Assembly: GCA_021828925.1 (NCBI GenBank) | Contig: JAJZCT010000019.1 | Span: 1-14,067, forward strand | Origin: Planctomycetota bacterium | GTDB taxonomy: Bacteria; Planctomycetota; Phycisphaerae; WQYP01 | Length of the DNA: 14,067 bases | Direction: 5' to 3' | Shown here: piece after piece, positions 7,007 through 14,067 of the stretch | Layout: every line of letters starts with the position of its first letter | How positions within the stretch are numbered: the first letter of the stretch is position 1 | Translations under genes and position numbers: made by a program | The notes under the pieces: model-generated | Database searches by the model: none | Seen by the model: the letters and a program-made list of their open reading frames with translations, nothing else | Told to the model about the DNA's origin: nothing

Positions 7007-8188
7007 ATGACGCTTCAAGGGTTTTTACGGCTGGAATCGGGCTGCATCGCTGCCCTAATGAAGGGCCGCACTACGGTGGGTTTGGCCGCGTTGGTGTTGC
7101 TCCTATCGGCCGGCGATTTCTTCTGCGCGGCGAAGCCTGAGCCGACGCCAGCCCGCGCGGCACCGCAGAGCGGGAATTTCTCGGCAATGACCGAGTCGCA
7201 ATGGAACGCTGTTTTCAGGTCCGTCGCCAAAAGGATCGTTTCGCTACACCTGCGGATGATCCTCCACCAACGCATCTACGAGACAAGGACCATGGCGGAG
7301 AGAATGGCGAAGGAGCTCGGGCAGAAACAGCCCAAGTTGGAACGGCTGCTTAATACCGCCGCCGGGTACAGGGAGACCACAAAACTCGTGCGACTGAAAT
7401 GGGATATCCCCGACGGGTTGGTTTTTGCCAAGAAAATTCAAATTGGTGGTTATGTGGATGTTGGCCCAGGCGGAAAACGTAGACGGGGGATACCCCACGC
7501 CGCGATTTGGGTGGTGGGGCACCAGTCGGTATGGAAGGCTTGGCCCGGGGGCGGTGGGTGGAGCGTTTCCATATTCAAGCGGAGCAGCAGTTGGTGGCAA
7601 CAGGATTTGCCGCTGGCTTCACAGGACTGGGGATTGGACGACCTGCGGACCATTTGGCTCACGCCATGGCAGAACATGAGTTCGACCGCGAAATATCGCT
7701 TGGTAAAACAGAGCTATGACCCATCCACCAATATGATTAACCTGCAGTACCTGCTACTGAACCCCACGCACCCATCCGGCACGGAAAAATACGAGTTTCG
7801 TTGCGAGTTAAAACTCGTCGGTGGATTACGCATTTATCGCGCAGTTGAGGAGGCTGTGGGTGGGCCCAACGGGAGGGTTCGTTACCAGGAGTCAGATTTC
7901 CGACGCTTCAGGAAGAGCAACGGCGTGTGGTTTCCCACGCGCGCTCGCGAGCGGATGTGGATCGGTGATAGCAATCGCATTTATTATGACGACCGGCTCA
8001 CGGTCAGCCGCGTAGCCGTCAATGATGTTTTCCCGCCGCACACGTTCCGCTACACACCACCCTTCGGAGCGATGGTCACCGACTCACGAACTCGGCCGGC
8101 AAGTGTATATTTCGTTGGATCGAAGAACCCTGGTGTTCCCCCCGCGACAATGCCGGCGAGGGGATTTAGGGGGAGTGGTAGGAAATGA
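7007..8188 (+). CDS. Exported protein of unknown function, possible LolA-like fold
   Basis: Protein of 393 aa. A hydrophobic segment (about 22-41, TTVGLAALVLLLSAGDFFCA) follows a short basic stretch and should export or anchor it. FFC is not a good lipobox. A charged helical region (about 60-115) precedes a beta-rich body with alternating patterns such as KYRLVKQSYDPSTNMINLQY and CELKLVGGLRIYRAVEE, then SNGVWFPTRARERMW and RYTPPFGAMV. This strand pattern and the G-x-W-x-P motif resemble planctomycete outer-membrane-lipoprotein-sorting (LolA/LolB-fold) proteins, but the match is by eye and the role unknown. ATG 7007 is chosen because AAGGAG (6993-6998) lies 8 nt upstream; the GTG at 6998 falls inside that ribosome-binding site. 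Its stop overlaps the next start by 4 nt (ATGA), implying translational coupling. Confidence 0.85.
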   Translation: MTLQGFLRLESGCIAALMKGRTTVGLAALVLLLSAGDFFCAAKPEPTPARAAPQSGNFSAMTESQWNAVFRSVAKRIVSLHLRMILHQRIYETRTMAERMAKELGQKQPKLERLLNTAAGYRETTKLVRLKWDIPDGLVFAKKIQIGGYVDVGPGGKRRRGIPHAAIWVVGHQSVWKAWPGGGGWSVSIFKRSSSWWQQDLPLASQDWGLDDLRTIWLTPWQNMSSTAKYRLVKQSYDPSTNMINLQYLLLNPTHPSGTEKYEFRCELKLVGGLRIYRAVEEAVGGPNGRVRYQESDFRRFRKSNGVWFPTRARERMWIGDSNRIYYDDRLTVSRVAVNDVFPPHTFRYTPPFGAMVTDSRTRPASVYFVGSKNPGVPPATMPARGFRGSGRK

Positions 8189-9252
8189 AGAAGAGAAGAA
8201 TTATTTTAGGGTGCGTGTTGTCAACGGGGGCTACGGCACTGGGGTTTTGGATTGTCTCGGCGGCAGTTCTTGGGAACCGGTCCGGCGTTGCCATCGGAAT
8301 GCCACGTAAATCCGCTGCAGTCGCCATTGCTTTCGGCAAGGTTTGCTACGGCCAGACAACACGGCACCAGTTGGTCGTGCGCAACATTTCTGATCGCACT
8401 CTCTCGTTGGGCGAGCAGACAGGCTGTGGATGCACCCGAGTCAAGATATTTAATCCGGTGTTGCCTCCAGGTGGCCGTTCTGTCGTGAGGGTCAGCTACA
8501 CCGGGCTCTTCGCCGACCAAAGGGGTCCGGTCCGCCAGCAGTTTCTGATTTTCGACGCGAGTCGTGGCGCAGCGATACCGGAAGTGCAGGGTTCTGTGGA
8601 GGCGGTCGTCGTCGGATCACTGCGTTTCAGTCGGACCGAGGTTTACTGGCACTATGTCCCGGGCAAGCCCGTCCACAGGGCGCAATCTGTGATCGCCGAG
8701 AATATTACGGATGATCCGATTAGTGTCGCATGGAACGCCCATGGCGAAGGGCGGTTCTTCACGGTTGTGCCAAGTTCCGACGTGATCGCTCCGGGTACCA
8801 GCGAAAGGTTCCTGTTCCGCCCGTCGGTGGCGATGGTGGCAGATCGCCGGCCAGCGGCGGAGGTAATCACGCTCCAAGGAACGCTCCGGTCCAAGGGAAA
8901 GCGAATTCCACTGAATTTCAAATTCGACGTGTACGCCACGCCGGTGCCGGTTCTGGAGGCCGTTCCCGGAGCATTGGTTTTGTCACCAGGCACGAGGACC
9001 GGCTCAATTTCCAAGATCGTCAGATTGGTCACCGGTCCCGGCATCGGTAGCCCCCCGCATGTGTTTGCGGTGACCAGCAGCGGTCCCGGGCTCCACGCGG
9101 CGTTGGAGGACGGGCGTATTGTCGTTTTGCTGCGTTTGTTTCCTGGCCACGCGCTTTTTCAAGGCGATGTCCATGTTGCCTATTTGTACGACGGAGTAAA
9201 ATCGACCCTGGATATTCCGGTTTTCGCCGCGCCGGATATCGTCGGCCACTGA
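8185..9252 (+). CDS. DUF1573-domain exported protein
   Basis: Protein of 355 aa. KKRR followed by a hydrophobic segment (about 6-30) indicates a signal peptide or N-terminal anchor. Residues about 48-125 fit DUF1573, an immunoglobulin-like domain: FGKVCYGQTTRHQLVVRNIS, then a CGC motif (C81, C83) and PPGGRSVVRVSYTG. The signature TGCGCTRVKI is characteristic. Two further beta-rich Ig-like segments probably follow (about 140-245 and 250-350). DUF1573 proteins are widespread in Planctomycetota and Bacteroidota, mostly without assigned function, and the vicinal-type cysteine pair may be redox-active or bind a ligand. GGGAG (8171-8175) lies 9 nt before ATG within the preceding coding region. Its 4-nt overlap upstream and 43-nt gap to the MauE-thioredoxin gene place it inside the operon, consistent with a role beside the redox protein. 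Confidence 0.87.
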   Translation: MKKRRIILGCVLSTGATALGFWIVSAAVLGNRSGVAIGMPRKSAAVAIAFGKVCYGQTTRHQLVVRNISDRTLSLGEQTGCGCTRVKIFNPVLPPGGRSVVRVSYTGLFADQRGPVRQQFLIFDASRGAAIPEVQGSVEAVVVGSLRFSRTEVYWHYVPGKPVHRAQSVIAENITDDPISVAWNAHGEGRFFTVVPSSDVIAPGTSERFLFRPSVAMVADRRPAAEVITLQGTLRSKGKRIPLNFKFDVYATPVPVLEAVPGALVLSPGTRTGSISKIVRLVTGPGIGSPPHVFAVTSSGPGLHAALEDGRIVVLLRLFPGHALFQGDVHVAYLYDGVKSTLDIPVFAAPDIVGH

Positions 9253-9295
9253 GTCCATCTGGGAATCGGATTGGCCGAAGCTGCGGAGGATCAGA

Positions 9296-10435
9296 ATGGC
9301 GGAAGTACTCCCCCAGGACTTTGCTCCCTTCGGAAATAGGGAGCCCAAAGCGAGCAAGTACGCAGGGCTGCACTTGGGTTGGCGGGGCCTGTTGCTTTCT
9401 GTGGTCCGTTTAGCGATCACGGTCTTGCTCATTTATGCTGCAGGTGGCGCGTTGCAATTTACCAACTCGAGAGTCCCGCTTACGGGAGTACGAGGTCTTC
9501 CCGGGTTTGATCCGGCCCTAATCGCTTGGGAAATCTTTCTCGGCCTGTGGCTGATCAGCGGAGCATTCCCGAAGGCCGCACAGCGGGTTGCCATTGGCTG
9601 TTTCAGCTTATTTGCCTGCTACACCCTATTCGAGGCACTTGCCGGTAAAATCGACTGCGGATGTTTCGGTCAGGTGCGTGTGAATCCGTGGTTTACGTTC
9701 GTTCTGGATGTCGCAATTCTTCTCGCGCTGAGGTTCTCTGCCAAGCTGCGTGGAAACAATGCAGATCCATCACGATGGTCAAAACGCAAGTGGCCGGTCG
9801 CGGCGGCTGCCGGGATTGGATTACTAATGGGCGTTGGTTCCGCCGTGTTTCGCCCTTACCCGATAGCGGCTGCCAATGGCCTTGTTACAGCCAATAGCGG
9901 TAAAATTGTCATCCTGGAACCGAACAAATGGATTGGTCGGCGGCTGCCAGTATTGGCCAATATAGTGCAATCCCAGCCAGTGACGGGCATGATACAGGCT
10001 ACTGGGGACCACCTGCAGAATGCCGACGCTACCGGTGTATCCAGGCAGCACGAAATTTATTTAAGCACCCCCCTTGCCCATGGCCGTTGGATCGTGATGT
10101 TTTACCATGCCAGTTGCGATGAATGCCGGGCCACAATACCGATTTACGAGGGCCTGGCGCAACAGCAGGAAACTTCGGGGCAGAAGCCGCATGCTGCCTT
10201 TGTGCGCGTACCATCGGGATCAGAATCTTCGGTTCCGCACAATCTATTTCATTCGAATATCCCGTTGCATGCGACGCTGGATTCCAGCCACCAGTGGTTT
10301 GCTCAAACACCAGCGGTGGTGGAATTGAACAATGGCGTTGTGGTCCGCGGAGTTTCCGGCGCTGCCGCAATGAATTTGAATTGGCTGGGGCTGGCCGGCG
10401 GAGACAACGATGGCATGACAGCTTTGCGGCCTTAA
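9296..10435 (+). CDS. MauE/DoxX-like membrane protein fused to a thioredoxin-like domain
   Basis: Protein of 379 aa. Hydrophobic segments near 31-52, 72-90, 95-115 and 132-148 form a MauE/DoxX-type four-helix module with the family's CGCFG motif (C121, C123) before [12 protein letters not shown] fifth segment (about 166-184) leads to a periplasmic domain with [19 protein letters not shown] (active-site C274-x-x-C277) and TPAVVEL (338-344), where P339 is the expected cis-proline of a thioredoxin fold. MauE and MauD are known to act together in disulfide formation of methylamine dehydrogenase; here both activities seem to sit on one chain. I infer that electrons pass between CDEC and the membrane cysteines to oxidise or isomerise disulfides in exported partners, the 143-aa cysteine-rich protein being the obvious candidate. 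Which direction the electrons flow cannot be told from sequence. GGAGGA (9285-9290) lies 5 nt before ATG. The prepilin gene follows 16 nt after its stop. Confidence 0.88.
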   Translation: MAEVLPQDFAPFGNREPKASKYAGLHLGWRGLLLSVVRLAITVLLIYAAGGALQFTNSRVPLTGVRGLPGFDPALIAWEIFLGLWLISGAFPKAAQRVAIGCFSLFACYTLFEALAGKIDCGCFGQVRVNPWFTFVLDVAILLALRFSAKLRGNNADPSRWSKRKWPVAAAAGIGLLMGVGSAVFRPYPIAAANGLVTANSGKIVILEPNKWIGRRLPVLANIVQSQPVTGMIQATGDHLQNADATGVSRQHEIYLSTPLAHGRWIVMFYHASCDECRATIPIYEGLAQQQETSGQKPHAAFVRVPSGSESSVPHNLFHSNIPLHATLDSSHQWFAQTPAVVELNNGVVVRGVSGAAAMNLNWLGLAGGDNDGMTALRP

Positions 10436-10451
10436 TGAGACGCGGTGTTTT

Positions 10452-11633
10452 ATGATTCATCAGCAAAATAAGAATCCAATAGGTGAGCCGGTGATAATGG
10501 AACGTCAGCCACGGATCAATAAACCAGCGGTTCCCCAATTATCAACGACGGCGCAACCGCCCGGATCGTTGCCCATCATCCATTGCTCGTTAAGGCCGCC
10601 GCAGCGGTCATCGGCATTTACCCTCACCGAATTGCTGGTGGTACTGACCATTATTGCGATATTAATGTCGATATTGTTGCCGGCGTTGGCCAGAGCCAGG
10701 AATCTGGCCTTGCGGATTGTCTGTGCGTCCAATCTACGGCAGTTGGGCATTGCCATGCGTGAGTATGCCGTAGTCTATAAAGGGCAATATCCGCCGGGAT
10801 GTTCCGACTATAAGCTTGCGCCAATGGGTGGATTCAGATACCCCGTCAGCGGAAGTCAATGCCCGGGCTGGGGGTTCGGGCCGCTTTACTACAGTTCCTT
10901 TGGCGTCGGCGGATATACCGGAAAAAGCATGGTGACCGGTGTTCCGAGAACCATGAACGGCAAAACCATCATGCCCGGTATTATTCCACCGACGTTACGG
11001 GGTATATCTTTGCTATTCTGTCCCGAACCTGGGGTCATTACGCTGCATAACCAGGTTATAGCAAGTCCACGCGCTGTGTTCAGCGGAGGCGTACATAAAA
11101 CCAACGGCTATTGCCTGGAATGGAGCTGGTACAGCGGATACTGCTATTGGGTGGATCGTGGTGACGGAGGAAACGTCTTGTTGGACGATGGCGACGCCAG
11201 CCGTGTTTCGCCGGGTACCTACCCGCAAAACTACAGTCCCGCTTACGATATTGACGGCGTTTTGCTCAATGAAGGGAAAAAAGGGGTACAGGGAGGCAAT
11301 CTGGAACAAGACTTCAAAAGGGTGACCTACTGGAATACGCAGGATCAACAACACATGCCGGCGGAAGACCCGCAGTCCAGTCCGGGGTCACTGTTAGCCT
11401 CGGATATTGCCATGATGACCGGTCCATCAGGTAAAACGGGACTCATGTCGGAATTCGGCGCCGGCCATGTACTTTCGCCGCTGGCTCCGGCGTCCAATCA
11501 CGTGGAAACAGACAACGGCAATCATCTGCCGGCCGGGGTGCACGAATTGTACAATGACGCGGCGGTGGTCTGGCAACCCATGTCACAGGTGCACGTACAT
11601 TATCAGCGTAATCCCTATTATTTTGCATGGTAA
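10452..11633 (+). CDS. Prepilin-type protein with large C-terminal domain
   Basis: Protein of 393 aa. A long leader (about 55 aa) precedes the class III prepilin signal [20 protein letters not shown], with the expected Glu at +5 (E60). The residue before the cleavage site is Ala (A55) rather than the usual Gly, which may slow or alter processing. [29 protein letters not shown] is the pseudopilin helix continuation typical of planctomycete prepilin-type proteins, and [11 protein letters not shown] near the C-terminus resembles the family's terminal LYxDGHVxW motif with DG changed to DA. The protein is probably exported to the envelope or assembled into a pseudopilus-like fibre. ATG 10452 lacks a clear ribosome-binding site, while ATG 10497 has AGGTGA (10481-10486) 10 nt upstream and would shorten the leader by 15 aa; either is possible. 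It ends the operon, ahead of the terminator at 11772-11802. Confidence 0.85.
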   Translation: MIHQQNKNPIGEPVIMERQPRINKPAVPQLSTTAQPPGSLPIIHCSLRPPQRSSAFTLTELLVVLTIIAILMSILLPALARARNLALRIVCASNLRQLGIAMREYAVVYKGQYPPGCSDYKLAPMGGFRYPVSGSQCPGWGFGPLYYSSFGVGGYTGKSMVTGVPRTMNGKTIMPGIIPPTLRGISLLFCPEPGVITLHNQVIASPRAVFSGGVHKTNGYCLEWSWYSGYCYWVDRGDGGNVLLDDGDASRVSPGTYPQNYSPAYDIDGVLLNEGKKGVQGGNLEQDFKRVTYWNTQDQQHMPAEDPQSSPGSLLASDIAMMTGPSGKTGLMSEFGAGHVLSPLAPASNHVETDNGNHLPAGVHELYNDAAVVWQPMSQVHVHYQRNPYYFAW

Positions 11634-11771
11634 TGGTGACGCTCTGCGCCACCGGGTTACCTCGTAAGGTTCTGCGATGGCCCGGATTACCGGACATTCA
11701 TGCGGCTCTGGAACGGAGCACCGGCTGATTTCACGAGAAAAAGTCCGTTTCATTTAATACGATTCCAGCGG

Positions 11772-11802
11772 GCGGCGGTCGTTGTGACCGCCGCTGATTT
11801 TT
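11772..11802 (+). terminator. Intrinsic terminator of the central cluster
   Basis: GCGGCGGTC (11772-11780) and GACCGCCGC (11786-11794) form a perfect 9-bp GC-rich stem with a 5-nt loop, followed by TGATTTTT. It lies about 140 bp after the prepilin stop and just before the TetR promoter, marking the boundary between two transcription units. Confidence 0.87.
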
Positions 11803-11809
11803 CTGACTT

Positions 11810-11827
11810 CATTTGACATTTCAAATG
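11810..11827. promoter_or_regulatory. Candidate TetR auto-operator
   Basis: CATTTGA-CATT-TCAAATG is a perfect inverted repeat with 7-bp arms and a 4-bp centre. It covers the -35 hexamer of the promoter at 11813-11840 and lies directly upstream of the TetR gene. TetR-family regulators commonly bind palindromes of about this size in their own promoters, so autorepression, relieved by an efflux substrate, is likely. The assignment rests on position and symmetry. Confidence 0.6.
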
Positions 11828-11840
11828 CCCTTTTTAAAAT
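11813..11840 (+). promoter_or_regulatory. Sigma-70-like promoter of the TetR/efflux operon
   Basis: A perfect -35 TTGACA (11813-11818), a 16-bp spacer and TAAAAT (11835-11840, five of six matches) make the best promoter in the window. Transcription should start near 11847. This places the ATG at 11839 upstream of the transcript start and favours ATG 11872 for the regulator. Confidence 0.65.
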
Positions 11841-11871
11841 GATTTTTAGACGATTGGACGCATTGGAGTGC

Positions 11872-12555
11872 ATGGTGGCTAAAAATATTGAAAAATCACA
11901 AGATGATTCAACGCGGAACCGTCTGCTGCTGGCGGCGGGAGAGGTGTTTGCGCTGCATGGCTTTCATCGCGCGACAATTCAAACGATCTGCGAGAAAGCC
12001 GGAGCCAATATTGCGGCCGTCAACTATTATTTTGCCAGCAAGGAAAATCTGTATCTGGAAACGTTAAAATTTGGCCGCCGGCTAAGCCGGCATTTTTTAC
12101 CCGAAGATGTGGACCATCTGGCGTCCGGTGATCCGCTTGTGGCATTGCGGTCGTTTGTCCGCAGTTCTCTGGAATCCTTACTCGATGAAAGCCGACCGGA
12201 GTGGTATTTCCGCATGCTGTCATTGGAACAGTTCGAACCATCACCGGCACTGGAGCGCTATATTCATGATGTCATTGAACCGTGGCGGAACCGACTGGTC
12301 GCGGTGATCGAACTGCTGGGTGAACGGAAGCTTTCTCCCAGCGAACTGAATCTGGTGGTTTCAAGCATTGCCGGTCAATGCCAATATTACCTGCGGTGCC
12401 GGGCAGTGGTGCTGAAAATGCGAGGGACAGGCTGCTACTGTGCGTCAGACATCGATGAAATAGCCGATCATATTACCACCTTTTCCCTTGGCGGCATTCG
12501 CGCCATTATGCAGCGCCCAACCGCAAGTTCGGAACAGGAACACGTAAAATCATAA
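11872..12555 (+). CDS. TetR-family transcriptional regulator, CecR-like
   Basis: Regulator of 227 aa. The N-terminal DNA-binding domain (about 15-60) is clearly TetR: STRNRLLLAAGEVFALHGF, then ATIQTICEKAGANIAAVNYYFASKENLY containing the recognition helix. The C-terminal ligand/dimer domain (FRMLSLEQFEPSPALERYIHDVIEPWR) resembles the DUF1956 type found in E. coli CecR (YbiH), which controls an HlyD-containing efflux operon. Here too the next gene encodes an HlyD-type adaptor, 80 nt downstream, so local control of efflux is likely, with autorepression at 11810-11827. I prefer ATG 11872 to ATG 11839 because the latter overlaps the -10 element. GGAG (11865-11868) is only 3 nt from ATG 11872, so GTG 11875 is a further option. 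The inducer is unknown. Confidence 0.88.
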   Translation: MVAKNIEKSQDDSTRNRLLLAAGEVFALHGFHRATIQTICEKAGANIAAVNYYFASKENLYLETLKFGRRLSRHFLPEDVDHLASGDPLVALRSFVRSSLESLLDESRPEWYFRMLSLEQFEPSPALERYIHDVIEPWRNRLVAVIELLGERKLSPSELNLVVSSIAGQCQYYLRCRAVVLKMRGTGCYCASDIDEIADHITTFSLGGIRAIMQRPTASSEQEHVKS

Positions 12556-12635
12556 AAGGGGTTTATTCACAACTGCCGGATTTTAATCCCCGGACAGCGT
12601 GCGGCAAAGATAGCCGCGGGCAAGGAGAAAACATT

Positions 12636-14039
12636 ATGACGGATTCAACGGAAACCAATTCACCGAGGATGCGCCCCACAGCGGCACCATCAGAAGCGGC
12701 CCGCACGAGTGCGGATAAGCCGGCGGCCACTGGCGCGGAGAACGGTCAGAAGCGGAAGAAAATATTTCTTATCGGCGGCGTTGTGCTGCTGATCGTGGCT
12801 CTGGTTTTCGGCGTGCCGTGGTATATACACGCGGAGAAATATGTCTCCACCGATGATGCCTATGTTCGCGCCCATGTGATTTATATAAGTCCGCAGGTTT
12901 CGGCGCGCGTGCTTGCCGTGCCGGTGCTCGATAATCAATATGTAAAAAAGGGAACCCTTCTCGTGCGGTTGGATCCACGCGATTATCAGGCGGCGGTGGA
13001 TAAATACAAAGCCATGCTGGAGCAGGCGCTGGCCGCCAGGCAAGGCAGCCGTTATACGCTTGAGCTTATCAAGAAAACTTCTCCGGCGGCATTAAGTGAG
13101 GCTCGTGCCCAGGTGGCCATTGCGCGGGCGTCCATTGCCACAGCCAAAGCCGGCGAGGCCCAGGCCGCGGCCGCGTTTGATCAGGCCCAGGCCCATGTGA
13201 CCGCCGCCATCGCCGCCATTGCCCGCGCCAGGGCGGACGAAGTCGCGGATGCCGCTACGGCGGTCAAGGCCGCCGCGGATTATCGCCGTTACGATTCACT
13301 GTTAAAAACCGGAGATGTCACACCGCAACAGGTGGATTCCTACCGGGCCGCCGCGGAAAGCGACAAGGCCATCCTGGCGGCGGCCGGCAAAATTGTGCTT
13401 TCCCGCCGCGCCGAACTGGTGGAGGCAAAAGCGGGGGTTGAAGCGGCGCGCGAAAATCGGGTGGCGGCCGGAGCACAACTCCTGCAAGCCAAAGCCGATC
13501 TGCTCAAGGCTCTGGCCCAACAGGCGGCGGTGGATGTTGTGCCGCAGCAGGTCGGCCAGACGCAAAGCAATGTCAGCGGCAGCATGGCCCGCATTGATGA
13601 AGTCCGGGCGGAACTGGAACAGGCCGAATTGAATCTGTCCTATTGCACCATCCGTGCCCCGGTGGCCGGATACGTTACCAAAAAATCCGTCGAACCGGGA
13701 AACTATGTCACAGTCGGTTCCACGCTGTTAAGCATTGTGCGGCCCAACATGTGGGTGGTGGCGAATTTCAAGGAAACGGACTTGACGCACATGAAGCCCA
13801 ATGATCCAGTGACCATTTCCATTGATGCATATCCGCAATATACGTTCAAGGGATATGTACAGAGCATTCAGGCCGGCTCGGGGGCGGAATTCAGCCTGCT
13901 GCCGCCGGAGAATGCCACGGGAAATTTTGTCAAAGTCGTGCAGCGTGTGCCGGTAAAAATTCTTTTCAAGGACCTGCCTGAGAATATGCCCTATCTGGCC
14001 GCCGGGATGTCGGCCGTGCCGGAGGTCAAGGTGCGATGA
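12636..14039 (+). CDS. EmrA/HlyD-family membrane fusion protein
   Basis: Periplasmic adaptor of 467 aa for a multidrug efflux pump. A polar cytoplasmic tail (1-42) ends in KRKK, followed by one transmembrane helix (about 43-62). The TDDAYV motif (72-77) with YISPQVSARVLAV starts the biotinyl-lipoyl half, typical of EmrA-type adaptors. The Ala-rich stretch about 120-330 is a long alpha-helical hairpin. Then come LSYCTIRAPVAGYVTKKSVEPGNYV, the second lipoyl half, and the beta-barrel segment with MWVVANFKETDLTHMKPNDPVTI. Length is somewhat above E. coli EmrA (about 390 aa), mostly from the N-terminal tail and the hairpin. AAGGAG (12622-12627) lies 8 nt before ATG. It would bridge an inner-membrane transporter to a TolC-like channel; neither is complete in the window. 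Its stop overlaps the next start by 4 nt. Confidence 0.92.
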   Translation: MTDSTETNSPRMRPTAAPSEAARTSADKPAATGAENGQKRKKIFLIGGVVLLIVALVFGVPWYIHAEKYVSTDDAYVRAHVIYISPQVSARVLAVPVLDNQYVKKGTLLVRLDPRDYQAAVDKYKAMLEQALAARQGSRYTLELIKKTSPAALSEARAQVAIARASIATAKAGEAQAAAAFDQAQAHVTAAIAAIARARADEVADAATAVKAAADYRRYDSLLKTGDVTPQQVDSYRAAAESDKAILAAAGKIVLSRRAELVEAKAGVEAARENRVAAGAQLLQAKADLLKALAQQAAVDVVPQQVGQTQSNVSGSMARIDEVRAELEQAELNLSYCTIRAPVAGYVTKKSVEPGNYVTVGSTLLSIVRPNMWVVANFKETDLTHMKPNDPVTISIDAYPQYTFKGYVQSIQAGSGAEFSLLPPENATGNFVKVVQRVPVKILFKDLPENMPYLAAGMSAVPEVKVR

Positions 14040-14067
14040 CCGCCATTGGCATCGACGAGCTTGCGAA
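14036..14067 (+). CDS. 5' fragment of a gene, probably the efflux transporter
   Basis: ATG at 14036 overlaps the adaptor stop (ATGA) and is preceded by GGAGG (14021-14025) at 10 nt. Only about ten codons (MTAIGIDELA) lie in the window, so no domain is visible. Translational coupling to an EmrA-type adaptor suggests an EmrB-like MFS (DHA2) transporter. An ABC component, as in the CecR-controlled E. coli operon, is the alternative. Confidence 0.55.
   Translation, partial: MTAIGIDELA

Noticed and set aside
6738..7010. 90-codon open frame between the Cys-rich gene and the LolA-like gene
   Set aside because: It starts with GTG inside the end of the Cys-rich gene, overlaps the next ribosome-binding site and start, and has no ribosome-binding site of its own. 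A small hydrophobic protein cannot be fully excluded.
12601..12617. Hairpin GCGGC-AAAGATA-GCCGC before the adaptor gene as a terminator or operator
   Set aside because: The 5-bp stem has a 7-nt loop and no T-run, and genes on both sides look co-transcribed.

Overview
The window reads as part of a chromosome from a Gram-negative saccharolytic bacterium, most likely a Planctomycetota member close to Phycisphaerae. Four features suggest this: a prepilin-type protein with a long leader and a large C-terminal domain, a membrane-anchored propeller protein, a DUF1573 protein beside a MauE-like protein, and an exported GH27 alpha-galactosidase with an NPCBM domain. Verrucomicrobiota or Lentisphaerota cannot be excluded from the sequence alone. 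All convincing genes are on the + strand. I see no tRNA, rRNA, CRISPR array or intact insertion sequence.

Layout. (1) 1-424 is a non-coding leader with a short tandem repeat and a weak promoter. (2) 425-2491 encodes an exported GH27 enzyme (NPCBM, putative-Ig linker, catalytic barrel) and ends at a very strong terminator, 2503-2534. (3) 2535-3276 has no convincing gene but much structure: two 17-bp direct repeats, an 18-bp palindrome overlapping a promoter-like sequence, and a run of 13 C. (4) 3277-11633 holds six co-directional genes: a 990-aa membrane-anchored seven-bladed propeller protein, a 143-aa cysteine-rich exported protein, a LolA-fold-like exported protein, a DUF1573 protein, a fused MauE-thioredoxin membrane protein and a prepilin-type protein. 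A terminator follows at 11772-11802. (5) 11813-14067 is an efflux module: a self-contained promoter/operator, a CecR-like TetR regulator, an EmrA/HlyD-type adaptor, and the first codons of an overlapping gene cut by the window end.

How the genes may work together. The central cluster is the most novel part. It pairs a secreted protein with eight cysteines outside the hydrophobic signal core with a dedicated membrane thiol-redox protein, in which a MauE-like DoxX-fold module is fused to a thioredoxin domain carrying CDEC and a cis-Pro motif. Between them lie two exported proteins of unknown role. By analogy with MauE/MauD, which help form the many disulfides of the methylamine dehydrogenase small subunit, I infer a disulfide-maturation and surface-display cassette. 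The propeller protein and the prepilin-type protein may be surface partners. This is inference from gene content and order. The flanking alpha-galactosidase and efflux modules look like independent transcription units.
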